Shown: piece by piece, positions 1-13,861 of the stretch
Layout: every line of letters begins with the position of its first letter
How positions within the stretch are numbered: the first letter of the stretch is position 1
Assembly (NCBI GenBank): GCA_022818135.1
Contig: JAFMSR010000003.1
Span: 32,701,577-32,765,576 of the forward strand
Length of the DNA: 64,000 nt
Origin: Saxidomus purpurata
Taxonomy: Eukaryota; Mollusca; Bivalvia; Venerida; Veneridae
Direction: 5' to 3'
Made by a program: the position numbers and the translations under genes
The notes under the pieces: model-generated
Databases searched by the model: none
What the model was told of the DNA's origin: nothing
The model's input: the letters and a program-made list of their open reading frames with translations, nothing else

Positions 1-3000
1 AGGTTTCTTTAGAATGTAGGACAATAAAAGTTTATGTTACGTCATGCAAGAGGGTTAGATAGTATGTCATCATGTAGTCTAAGATTAGCTCAACCTGGTG
101 ATTGTCTTTAGATATTGTCCCAGTGGAATTTCCTAAGCATTCATTATAGTATCTCTGTATTCCAAGTTAATCGCTCTAAAGATTAAATCAACCGACTAAT
201 CAATCAATCAATCCAATCAATAAATACATCCTACAATGATAAATATTTTTTCTTTTCGTTTTACAAAACGTTTAGTGCTAACGGTTTGCTTTTAAACTTT
301 TGTATGTAGTTGATATTTTTAATGAAAATTATCTTCGCGTTAACTCACTAACGTACGTTTATTTTGCAGTAAATCCATTGATTAAGATATTATTTCCCCA
401 ATCTTATCCTTTGTTCTATCAAACCCTTTACTAACCACAAATGATAATTAGCCAATACTTACTCAATTCTGTATAACGTATGTTATGATTCCTTGGTAAT
501 TACTTATTTTAATATTTTCTCCCAAACAGATTGCGTAGCAGCGTCATATTTTAATAAAACATGATAAACTTGGTAAATAATCGCTTGTCGAAGCCTGGCA
601 TGTGCGCGTAAATCTAGACAGGTTAATTGTGATCACCAATAAGCGAAAACATACCAAAGATATTGTCGTCGTTTTTAAATACAAATACATTTTTTTGCTC
701 TTGAAAATTGTTTTCATTCTTGTATTTCTGGTAAAAGTATTCCCTGTGAGGTATAAATACTCTTATTATATATTATACATATACATGTCTTGAAAATGAC
801 ACATTTAAAAAAATTTCAGACATAAATGTGATTATCTAATAGCAATAAGTACAGCAGAATTTCCAAGACTAATCTGTCATTTCTAAAAACGGATAATAGA
901 AATAAAAATTTCACTTATTATTATTATAATTATACACAATTGTTTTAGACTATTTGTTTTAAGATGTTCCGAATAACTAATAGCGTTTCTAATTATAACC
1001 GAATAAGCGCTATAACAACTTTTCTCCCTGTTTTCGTTAAAGCAATGCAGTGATTGGGTTGTTCTTATTTGAGTAAAATCTAAATGACATGATCCAACTT
1101 GATACAAAAACTAGTCTAGAAAATTACGTCTATTGACTTACAGTAAAAAAGCCAAGTATCAAGTACATATCTTGGTACGTATCGTTCCATTTTTCTCTGC
1201 TGTTTAAAAGGAATAGCCCATTTTGTTTCTCAAAGTGTTTTGATTTGTAAATAATATGATACCAAATATATCCTATAAATGATATTTCACTTTGTCGCGT
1301 TTAAGTCCTAGAAGAGAGATTATACTACTCCGTGATTTCGCGGATAACATCACATAATGTGTTTTATTGGCTGAAATCAATTCCACAGGGCCAAAATCTT
1401 ATAGCTGATTATACTTTAAGCTTCGGATTTCCGAACAAATCGATTGTAACAACAAGACGAGCAACGAAGAGCACTTAAAGATTAAATTGTCACCTTTTAT
1501 CTTATTCTGTAACATACTTAAAATGAATTGAATTATGCGTTTATCGCCTAAATGCATCAATACTTCATTTAACATGAAGACTACCGAATCCTCATCAAGT
1601 CTGGGTTATCTTCCCCTTTGTTTTGTCACAACCTATCTTTTAAAAAATTGCGTTGGTAACTAGGCTGCTTACCTTTATGTAAGCTGGATGTTGCCGACTT
1701 TTGCAACAATAACCTGTACGAATTTGATACACAATTGTAAATATTATAATGAGTACTAATGTAAAGGACATAACTGTTTTGTTACAGTGTGTAAAAGTAT
1801 AATTTTGTAAAACAGAGAAGTACGAATGAAGCCTTACCAAAACTTCAAAACAAGATAAGAATTGAATGAATTTACGCCTATCTCTTGACAATTAAAATGT
1901 GATATTCCAAATGATTTATCGCTTTTGCATATGTTAGCATGAATCTCGCCTGAAGAATGTTATTTAATTATTTAAAAAAACAAACAAATAAAATCTCATA
2001 TATGATACAATTTTATTTGTTTTTTTAGCTCTTAATACAGAATGTTAGGAAAAAAACTTATGAAATTAAGACGGTCGACAGTTGCCATTTGAATAAAAGT
2101 ATGAGTTGAAATAGTTGTTAGGTTAGCATATTCCTGAGGATGCATGAAGCGCTGGCAGCAGTCCTAATTCGTGTGATAAGCATGCAATACCAAACTGCAT
2201 TTTATAATTTGATTTTTTTTTTAAATATACTATTTGAAGAGAACTGTACAAATAATGGTTAGTACATTACGTTTAGTTTTGCGGCATTACGGATCATCAA
2301 ATTCCGGATAATAATAGTTAGTCCGCCATTTCACAATAGATAAACAGAAACTTAAATGAATTTTTCATAAACTATCCGGCTCGTAAATAAGTTTGATATA
2401 ACAGTGCTATTAGAAAATGTTAAATAATAATAAAACCTATGATGTAAGTCATTGATAATATTTGTACCATTTGAAAGCGTTGAAAGAAAAGTATCTACTA
2501 AAAGAAAATATATATGATTCTGTATTGTTCTATAGTATATAAAACAGAGGTCTAGATAATACAATAAAAGAGTTGGTCATATTTTTTACATATTCTTAGG
2601 CAGCCAAAGCGTGGTAAAACCTTTGTCAAAAGATAGAAGGTAAACAATACATTTTCACCTTGCTAGGGGAGTTCTTTAACTCCAAGGATAAATTGCAAAA
2701 TTGTATTGTTTATTTATAAATTAATTGGCAACTGAAAATAATCTAAACTCTGCAAGGGGAGTTGTAAAGTAATAGTAAGAGTAATAAAAAATACGTTGAC
2801 ACAAAAGCCATAAACTTCAACATACTTTCATAAAATGTAGATGTGGACATATTTGCATATTTATCATATAATGACTTGTATTCAGATCAAATATATGTAC
2901 ACTTATTATATACTTGTCTCCTGACCAAATATTTTAAAGCAAGATATGTCTTCTTTCAAGACGCAGATATTTTACAACTCGCTACTCCTTTAGCCTAGAA

Positions 3001-6000
3001 TGTTAAAAGGTGCTTATTTGATATATCTGTAAACCGAGTGAATTGTACCCGAGGGGCCATTTTTGGCACGTGATTAAGAAACAATGACATATTATCTTGA
3101 CACATATATTTAACGTTTGTATAAAACGAATTACATCTTTTTTTCAGAATGTGTCTGGAAAACTTTTAATCTCTAACAATTCAGCTAATGGCAACAATTC
3201 ATTAATTGCACGCACTATGTCAAATGATAATGATTTGATAAAATTTTGAACAAATGTATTGCCCCTTTAATCCTTAAAAGCTATATCCATTGGTAGCAGT
3301 AAAAATTGCGTTATATCGCCTGTGGTGTTTTCAGATCAAATCTATTGTGACAATGCCCGACTGCAGGAACTGATTACAATTACGTTTTGTATCATAGTGA
3401 TGTGAAGCAATCAGTGATAATTTTGGCGTTAGAAAAGCTTGAAAAATATCTTTACAGGATGATTGTATTCCAATTCAGTTGTTTGATTATAAACACGAAA
3501 AACACAAACTATATGTCATTTTGTTTTTCCGTATTTTTAGTCAAAATTCCCGAGGTGCTGTCAACTGAAATGCTGATTCATGTTTTTGTATCACAACAAA
3601 TAAAAAGAATTTTGTGACGCTTAACCATTTGATAGCGTTTAATTAAAAATATAGAAATACTTTACAGAAATTTATGCTTGAACCTTTTTATTTTAGGTTT
3701 CTTACTAAAATATATTTATTTCGGACTGATCGAAGAGCCTTAATTTTTCATCAAAATCTGAGAGAGAGCAGCTTAAAAACAATTTATTATTTATAATTAA
3801 AACAAAAAGTTCCATTTAATTAAACACATCCTGATTAAGTGACAATTTCAAGACATAATGGTACCTCCTAGCGATATTGGACATTGTACAGTGAGTCATC
3901 TACATACATGTAATATTAAATTCTTTAGCTGTTACCTGTATAGCCAATCTGTCAAGGAATATTGATGATTGTCAAACTAACTGGTAACTTACACGTGGAG
4001 CCAAGCCCATTTCTTTCTAGAATCGTTCAAATTTGTTTAACGTAACTCAAATTGAAAGAAACGAAGAGTTTTCAGAGCGACAGCTTGTTTTCATACAGAG
4101 TGTGTTGGGAACCTTGTCTATAGTAAAGAGCTATGAAGAAAAAAATTTTTCATTTTTTTTAATTTATTCTGATATCAATTTTAAAATGCATAGAAAAAAG
4201 CATTAGCTTAAGAAATAAAAGTCAAAGGTATGTTCCTTCCACCTGTGGTAACTTACAATAAGGATAAGAAGGTGTTTTTTCAAACACAGTTACTGTCAAA
4301 ACCAACCGAAATCGTCATATTGTTTTAACGATTTCATTCAACAGCCTTATAACTACTTGTATTCTTGAATAAACAAAACCACTTTAAAGAATATAAACGT
4401 CGTACGGATGTCATATACTTTATAAATGTCTTTCATTTGAAAATATGTAACATAAATAGGGAAAGAATGAGACCTGTGAAAAGGATCTATTTCAATGGAT
4501 ACATAGTTGGTTAAACCTTTTTCACCTAAAGGCGGTATTTACCGAAGCTTTAAAATGTAGCTATTTAGGGCTGAAAATCATCACGAAAGCTAGTCATTAT
4601 GTCATTTTAGTTTATTGTAGCACACAATATTTCTTTAAAAACTGAACCGTTGGGATCTTCTCTTTTTTGTTTCTTTTAAGTAGGATGCGTTTACATAATA
4701 TACACTTTGAAACAGAGATAATTTTGAACTGACACGTCATTTTGTAATAAGCCCGTTTCTATTCGTGATATTGTTCAGCTTATAATGGCATATAATCAAA
4801 GCCGATCTCTTATGCTGAAATCTCTTAATCTTTAATGTTACTTGTTTTACATGGTATGAAAGAACACACTTAATTTTTGCATAGTGTCAGATTCCACAGG
4901 TGCTACAGTAGCAATCATGACCTGGTTTTATCAGAAGGCAGATACAAAAATCTTTATTAATTAAACCTTTAACGCGTTATCTGCAGTCCAGATAATAATA
5001 AATAAGCATGAATCTAATGATATGATAATTAAACTAAAACATTACTGTGAAACAGAAAAGATTTGAGAAAGCAAACTATTTATACAAAGGCACAGTCTAG
5101 TTTCAGATTGTTCCGTATTTGGTTTATTTATTTTGTTCATGCACACCATTCGTATCAGTAAATTCAAAGTTTCATGATATCGCAACGCTTAAATTACATT
5201 TCATCGGATTTTATTCCTTACAAGATTACAGAAATCGCCTATTTCGTTATTGCTATATCGTTTCAAAAGTTGTTTAGTTAGCGCGTCACCTTAGTTTTAT
5301 CTGTATCTTTTCTTATACAACCAAGAGCTAAATATTGTTTCCGCACTAAAGGCAAAAAGAGATGAGGATTTTCAACAGATGAATAAAGTAAAGTAATCAT
5401 CGTTTGTTAATTACTAAAATTGTAATATACAAGATCAAAATGTCCAAACTGATCCAAAAAATCACTGTTTTAAATGTCATATGTCAACGCTAAAATAAAT
5501 ACATTATATAATGTGTTTATCTGGACATAACTGATGCCCAAAGGACACGTTTCTGACAAATGTATATACCGTGAACTATAGGTTTCTGTGCAAAGCGATC
5601 ATCTGAACATGGTAAACAAGATAGGAAAATAGTTGAACGCTTGAATTGTGATCTCTCATCAAATGCTTCTACACGATTCTTGTCGTTTCAAGCTGTCATT
5701 TTATAGCATAACTTTGTAGCTTTGATCGGTCATGTGAACGATTAGACGTTGTTTTAACATTCTCAGGAGGGGCAGGTCAAATTGACATTGTATCAATTGG
5801 CGGAAATATTTTCTCATAAATACAACATACTAGAGCTCTGACTGGAACATTTGAACACAATTTTGAAAAGGTCTTCTAAAATCAACAACTAATTTAAATT
5901 TGTATCACCGACAAAATAAAACGTGTCAAAAGCATTTTCTTGTTTCCACACAAAGGTTAATTAAATGTCGCATTACAAATTTAATTTTCTACAGCAAATC

Positions 6001-9000
6001 TTAATTACTGCCAGCGCAATATGCCTCTTTGATGTCTTAATTAATTCACGACTTGGTTCATTCTGCACGTGTTACTGATTCTTTCATATCTTATGTAAAT
6101 AGAATTAACAATTTCAGATGCTGCATACGTTGTTCATTAAGCAGACGATGATCTCATTGTACACCAACATGTCAATCAAAGAACATGGCTCTACAAGTCC
6201 TAATTTATAATTTTTTCGCCTTTGACAGCCATCCCTGTTTAGTAGCAAACATTCACGGACGAATCATTTAATAAAATGATTTCAAATTATTCCAAGCTAT
6301 ATCTTAATAAAGCATTGCAACGTTAAAGAGCAAATAGTCATTTCTAGTTAACAAATATATACCTACATAATATTAAAGATCTTTCCTTCTTTTGAAAGTC
6401 TGACATATGGTTTTACATTAGAAAAAGCATGTGGTACTCGATAAACAAAAGTTTGCGAAAAATAAATAAATAATTCCAACCTGTGATGGCCATGTCTGCT
6501 GATACATAAACATGTTTAACTGATTTAAGTAGATGGTCATGTAAATCAGGTTTCTCTGAAATGAATTGAAACTGAGCTATCGGTCTCTGAGAGAATTTTA
6601 AACGTTTGCTTTTCTCTACTTCAGTATGATAGACGTTATGTCATGTTTTCACTACTCTACTATTTTAGTCGTACAATGACTGTCAGAACTTAAATGGCTG
6701 TTTCCTGTAAACATTGACCGAAGTTATCTTTTGAACAAAATGAGAAAAGCACTCTGCCGTTGGCTAAACTATACACTGCGAATGATTTCCTTTCATTGGT
6801 CTTTCATCAAAATTCGATATTTTGTTACTTTCAGTTAACTTGTCTACAATATTTTCTTATTTGTATGCTAATAGTATAGAAGAAATAGGCGTACATTGTT
6901 AACAAGTTTTTCTTTCGTGATATATGGCGTTAACTTCTTCAATTGATTCCCTTATTACCATAAAACGATAAGAGGACAAAAATGAAATGAAACAGAATCT
7001 CAGAAAAGTAACAACAAATCAATATCTGAATCAATATGACAAGCCTTGTCAGTACATTCGACTCCATATGCACCACACTCTAGGTAAACACATCTCTTTT
7101 TTCGAGTTTATTTTATTATTTATTTGTCAAGGCTGTTGAGTCTCAAAATAGACTGAACCCGGAAAAAAAATCATACAGAAATTAAACTTATGTTTTCTGA
7201 AAGTTCAATGTCTGTTATATCCATAAACACAAAGTGTCCAGGAAACTCTTCAATCCAAGATGGCCGCCATACTTTTAAAAATTACCCTGTCTTATACAAA
7301 TGCGTACCAGTATTGTATATTTTACCTTTGAATACTTCTTATCACTTCTGTATAAAAAGGTATGGGCATCTTTCTTGTTATGACACAGTTTCGTTTTATG
7401 TTAGATAATTAGGAATTCTTCGATAAAAAAAGACTTAAACTTATTTTCTGTTTCTGTTCGTTAACATATAATGTAACGAGATTAGTCCGACACCAGTCCG
7501 ACATAAAAATTGTTATAATTGCAAAACAACAAAAACTATCTAAAAGATAAGAACAAAAACAGTGAACGTGTCTTTGATTAAATGTACTATACTTATTCCT
7601 ATTTTTGTGGTCCAGAATGATCAACCTTTGCTACATGTACAACGTAAACACTACAATATCATTGTTTGATAAAAATAGTAAGAAATATCAGTGTTTTTAT
7701 ATAATTATATAAATTTTACTTAGTAGAAATGTCGTACATAGTCGTGTCCCTCTTCGCATCAAACACCTGTCAGTATACTTTTAACTCTTAGTCACGCTTT
7801 GACCAAAATGTTTACTCATCGGAGAGATATCTATCTATTTACAAACAGGTTCAACTTATACATTTTCTTACTATACTATTCGTGACTAGTTTCACCTTAG
7901 ACAATGACACTAAATTAGACTAAATGACGTCACGATCTCCTTTGTTTTAATGTTTTTAGAATATCGCGCATCGGTATATGCTTACGGATTCCACAAAGAA
8001 AGGGTTTTCCGTTGCCCCCCCCCCAAAGTGACCTACATAAAGTTTTTGATACCTGTTTTGTATACTTTTTATCTGTTCCTACATGTACCGTAGGCATCAA
8101 CGGAAGTTCGCACAAAGGACAAAAATACTAGATAAATGTAATAACTAATCTCTTTCACTTCAACGAGTTACTGCCCTTTCATCACTTGTCCATATAAGTT
8201 CGTGTCCGCTCGTTTTTGCAGCAACCACAGGATGGAACCTTTATTAACAGGAGGAGATGCGCTTATTGCAAGCATGTTCCGGTTCACTGTCTGCAAGTTT
8301 GTTGCAAAGGGCAGTCACTCTTTCAATAAGTCAATTTCATATCGAAAACTTATGAACATTCCAGTGCAAGATAAAATAAATCAAATTATAAAAAAAAAAC
8401 AATGTATGCAGTGAATCTTGCAAGAAATATATTTTTGTAGTTTCAAATTAAACCTGTTGCCATCAACATCTTCAAATGGTTTTATGTACATACAGAACAA
8501 CTCTGTATATACGCGTATGCCTAAAAAGTATATCCATTGTCATTGGAAATGTTCTATACATTTAGCATATCATAATTCAATTTCAGGAACTCATATTTTT
8601 GGCTTTATATCACACATTTATCAGCCCACGTTTCGACATAAAATGTTTAGAACGAAGGTCTTTAGTCATTTCCTGAAGATTGACATACTTTTTACAGTTG
8701 CAGCTTCAAGGAGTTGGGAAGTTTTCCATTTAAAAAGGCAAGTGAAACACATGATTGGTTGATAGCATCTATCAAACAAAGTATCATTTCTTCTTCTGAT
8801 CAGATAAGTTATAATATTGTTTGGACCAGCTGCTTTTCAAGTTTCTACAGTGATGCTTCAACGTTTCTTTTGTTATCATTCCCTTTACGAACTCTTCTTC
8901 CTCGATTTACTCAACAAACTAGGAAAGACATACAGAGTATACAAATATAGCTGTTTTGATAATTTAGAAAATAAATTACACAAATCACTACTATTAAAAT

Positions 9001-12000
9001 ATCACTACTATTAAAATATATTTGAAATATTTCTAATATTGGAAAATGTTTATCACTGAACTTGCTGATATAGTAACATAAATTTATAGATAGGAAAATG
9101 ATACAAACATGTTTTATTCACTCAAAACAATGCCTTTCTTTCGTATTAAAGTTGTTTCTTCAAGAAAAGGGTTGTCAGAAAGCCTTTCTTCTTTTTGCAA
9201 TTTTATTGAAAAATACTGAGCTATGCTATTTATCTGCACTTATCGATTTAAAAAGCAAGGTTAGATTTTTTTTGGTACAAATAAAGATCATTTCTGTCAG
9301 TAAGACACCTTTCTTTATAAAATGAGAGCTACTTGTAAATACGATCCTGGAACTTTAACTGGACAAGCCATGTGTAAATTTAGATATAGGAGAGACACTG
9401 ACGCCAGCATTCAAAAATTGTTATAGAAACGTAAAAGTCTACTTAGACAATTCGTTGATTTCTTTTAATTATTAAATGAAAAATGAATTGCATTTATTTC
9501 AATTTACGATTGTTTTATTCCTCATATTCGTGGAACAAATTCTAAGATTAAGTGAACGTCTGAAGGCACCTTGGCGGTGTAACTATATATCAGTAAACAT
9601 ACAATTATGACAAACTTACTAATTTTACTGAAGGTTCTTACATGATTTCGTTTGTAAAAACTGCAAAAGAATTTATATACACTGGAACGTACATGTATTT
9701 CGCTTTGTAAACGACTTAAACCAAACCTGAAGGACGTTTCAGGAATAATTCAATTATTCTCCGTGAAGGACATGAGAAGAGTGCATTGAGAATTTATACG
9801 AAACCCTAGTATAGGAACGTGATCCGATGAAACTTCCCGGATTTCTATCACTCAAACATAATTTGTTCAAACGTTTCAAATACCTTTGGGACAGGAATCC
9901 AGGATAAATGTATTGAATTGTTGCCTTCTCGTTTTAAATCTTTCAGGGTTTTTTTTGTGGAGACGAAATTCAATATGTATGTTTTCCATTGTCTGAAATT
10001 TGGGACTCAATGTAGACATGTAGCTAAGCCAATAAGAGAAACCTTTTCCTTTACTAATCTAAAATTAAAAGCGGACTGAAACTAAACTATACAAATTAAA
10101 CAGGTCTGTGTTAGTGTTATGTAAAATGCCAATCCAACACAAAAATAAAACTGGAAGATATAACTATAGGAAGATAGCAAAACATTTAAAACAATAATAC
10201 ACGAAGAACCGCTGAATAGAATATTTAAACTACTAGTATATCAAAACGACATTTTTTTTCTATTACGCTGTTAATGTGATATATATCTTTCAGACACTGA
10301 ACATTTCCGTTAATTAACATTTGTTAACACTTCCAACCCCTTCACTCTTCGTTACACAGCAAGGTATTTGCATTATTGCATGTAAACAATCCCATCGAAA
10401 CTGGACACTTCACTCTAATAGTCGCTACAGCAAATAATCTTCTAAGCTAATAGACGAAGCGTGTTTTCATTTGCCAACAAATGATTATTCAGTCCTAAGG
10501 GAATTGTATTCCGACTTCTTTTCCTGTTTGTTTGAGCAACAGGCTTAATACAGCTTTCAACTGAATAGAGGAAATCTGATTAGTTTATCCTGCAAAATAA
10601 GTAAACTAAGAAACTGCCATTTATTTTCAGTCTACGTTTCCTTAATAGTCGCTACCAAGATTAAAGCAAGCAAAAGAAAATTTCTATATGGATATAAAGC
10701 ATATAGTATGAATCTTGTAAACTAGAAATAAAACTGAGCATGTGTGTGTCTGTCTGTCTGTTTGTCTGTCTAGATGGCAAAGAAAATGATTCCGGTCAAA
10801 TGTATGTACACACCACAGACATAACGTTGCTTCATTTGAATGTTCGAGGACATAACTATCAAGATAAAGTTTCTTACATCCAATGCAGAGATACTACAGG
10901 CGTTGACGCACCAACAACTCCACGTGCTCAACATGATGAGACGTCGTTCATTAATTAGGCTAACAGACAAACTAGTCTGTATGATTTTGTAGATACAGTT
11001 TTACTAGCACTGGGGTCAGGAAAACATAATATCAATTTTTATTAAGAGTGTTTTATATGATAAACTTGATGATTTAGTTGAGAATGTCCTGAACCAACTC
11101 ATGAAAAGTTATGCTGATGTTACAAGTAAATGTACACTTTCTCAGACATTGTCGATAATTTTATCATATACTTAGACATAGTTCAGATAGGGGTTTTTAG
11201 ATTGATGTATTTTTGAATTCTGGCGGAGACATAAGAATTTTGTTACCCTGTATTCCACACCATTGCATGAAGCTCACAACAAAGGCAGAACAAGTGTGAA
11301 AAATACCAAGAAAAGTTCGAGGCGTTGTGTCCTTTATATAAATTAATTTACTGTTTGTTATGAAAGATGTACACGATGTAGAAATTATTTAATTTCTTCA
11401 TTCATGTAATCAAATTTATACACTTAATTTTTGCTTGAAATACCTGTGTATTTTATTTATTGTTTTCTACGTAATAACCCATGTCCTACTACAATAGATT
11501 ACTGTGTTGTTATTAATGGAATCATTGGATGCTCATAGATGTTAATCAAAGACATTGTGTGTGACTAGACTTCAGGGCAAAAATATACTTTGCGAAGAAA
11601 ATGAATTTTTTCTTGTACAAATTGTCACTGAAGAACACTCAGAAACTAAGAGTATAAAATTGACGTGAGAAAAATGAACACGTGGTTTAATCCCGGTCGG
11701 TAATAACATTCTTATAAATACAATAACATAATTGAGAAAAGGACTTCACAGCAACTATTTACAACTAAATGAATTGTTGCATTTAGACAAACAAAAATTC
11801 GAGAAACGTTTCTCTGAAATAGTCAATTTTCATGCTCATCGTATAGAAACCGGAAGTAGAAACGATCTAAATAACTGACTGCAAGAATATAAAAGCAGAC
11901 TATAAATAAGGTATTTAACGAATGAAAAGAGATACAAAGAGTAAAGCAAGATCTAAATGGAAATTAGTTATTGTTAAAAAAGATATTTTACCCATGTTAT

Positions 12001-13149
12001 CAATTCTGACTATACTCAATGTTGATTAGTTTGTTTTATTTTGATTTCTGTCTGACTGTCTCTCTCGGGGTCGATTACCTTGATTTAAAAAGGATGTCAT
12101 ATGAGCATAATAACCTGGCGAACCTTGGACAATCCAGATCCAACAAGAGTCTACAGTTATTGTCGGCGTTTTGCCGACCAATTTACAACTGCCTTCTTTC
12201 CATCATAGAACACTTTAGACCATATTCACCAAGTTGAACCTTGTTTTAATGTCTGAGCGTAAAATCTTGGCCATGCTGACCAATCCGATTGAACCGCTTT
12301 AGAGTTATGGTGAATTATTGGCTAATATCATGCAAAAACTAACATGAAATATTTTTATTACCATCGCATTTACCACAATTATAGTGACCTGCATTGTTCA
12401 CGGGAAATTGACATTCTTGTTTAGATATTCATTTAAAATTGCTTCCGTTACATCGAAAAAGTAATCCAATCTTAAGCAAAACAACTCATGCGTTGACTCT
12501 GAAGTTAAAGATATTTCTTTAATAACATATGATTCTTCTTAATAAAGGACTATAAACCTCTAAATCACTATAAGCAGCAATATCGGATAAGATTAATACT
12601 AAAACTATAGCACATTGAACTTGCATTGCACGTGTTGCGCTTTAGTTTACACTTAATAGATTTAATTTGACAAGTAAAACGCATGTTCTGGGATGAAAAC
12701 TTTCAGAGAAACATGAAATACAAACGGGAATATCAAAACCATTTTAAAAGTACAACATGATATATTGATTTTAATTTGCAATTTTCTCTTTGATAAATTT
12801 TCTGATACAAATAAACTAGACAAACTGACTCTGCTTTGTCATTAAAAGCTAATATACGACGCCACTCTGATGCAACTGTAATCGTTCGCCAGTAGAATGA
12901 AACGGGTTCAAAACTTTATTAATTGGTTTACTGAAGCAATCGTAATAGGTAAAACTAATTAAGCAATCCAGACAATATCTTATATAGCGATAGGATGGTC
13001 TAAAGTTAGACAGTGTTCGGTGCTTTAATTGGTATTTCAAAACCCGATTTTTATGGGGATGTGGTTTACAAACTTCGTAAGATTTTGGGTCATGGCAATT
13101 TTCCAACTGTATTTGCTAAAATTATAAAACGTTTTGTTAAAAGAGGTTA
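1..13149. other. Intergenic or intronic, no recognised gene
   Basis: AT-rich sequence with only short open frames that match nothing I know and lack paired splice signals. Minor features are a hairpin at about 1974-2026 (AAACAAACAAATAAAAT against ATTTTATTTGTTTTTTTA) and a GTCT run at 10748-10771. The overlapping frames at 8202-8950 were inspected and give no family. Confidence 0.7.
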
Positions 13150-13861
13150 CGACCCAACGTTTTGAGACACACCGCATGTTTGGTGTTCAACCCGTTTACA
13201 GTTGGACGCTATGCTTCCCTCTTTGATTGTGTCTGACGGAAGAGGGGAGGACTCTGTGATGGGCAGTTTTAAATCCCACTGGGACGAACTGTTTTGATTT
13301 CTGTCCTCTGGCCTGTTTCTGTCGGGCCCTTAAGGGTGTTTCTCTTGGTGCTCTGCCTTCTGCAAAGGCATTGAGTACATACGTTTTTTGGTTCTCAAGG
13401 TTTGCTTTTTATATATTTATACACGAGCATTTTTGTGTTTTACATACCATGCCTTTTGTTTCCATTGCGTGTGTTAGAGATTCACCTAGCAGGGATTACT
13501 TTTATTTACACTGTCCTGTGACTTTGGAACATGGTGGGGGTAAGAGTGAGGTTGGGTGCGCACCATAAACCGGTTTAAGCTCCCCAGTGGTGTTTTTGCC
13601 ACTGACCGTTCCAAGGCGGTGCCCCACTGTGTTCCTTTAATTGTTCGTTTTGTCCTCGTGTGTTTGCTTTGTATGCTAGTGTGTTTGGTAGTGTATATGT
13701 GTGTGTGTACATGATTGTGTGTGTGTGTGTCGTGTGTGTGTGCGTGTGCGCGTGTGTGTGTGTGTTGGTGGTGTGCACTTCTGGGTGATGTGGGGTTCGT
13801 TTTGGGGAGGCTGCGTTTTTGGTACGTGGCATTCCCTGTTTGATATTATTTTTGTTTTTAT
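13150..13861 (+). mobile_element. Dispersed repeat R, copy 1
   Basis: Positions 13305-13861 match 40884-41481 in the opposite orientation with very few differences. Both contain the same 65-codon frame (ending GKSEVGCAP) and a GT run at the same internal place. Copy 1 extends further 5', through CGGAAGAGGGGAGGACTCTG, to an uncertain edge near 13150. Both copies stop at the same 3' point, after ATTATTTTTGTTTTTAT. A fixed 3' end and a variable 5' end suggest retroposition. No reverse transcriptase is encoded, so it would be a 3' fragment or a non-autonomous element. Confidence 0.7.

Noticed and set aside
8202..8950. Cluster of overlapping plus-strand frames
   Set aside because: No family resemblance, splice-site pairing or conserved motif was found. 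Openness alone is weak evidence at this length.
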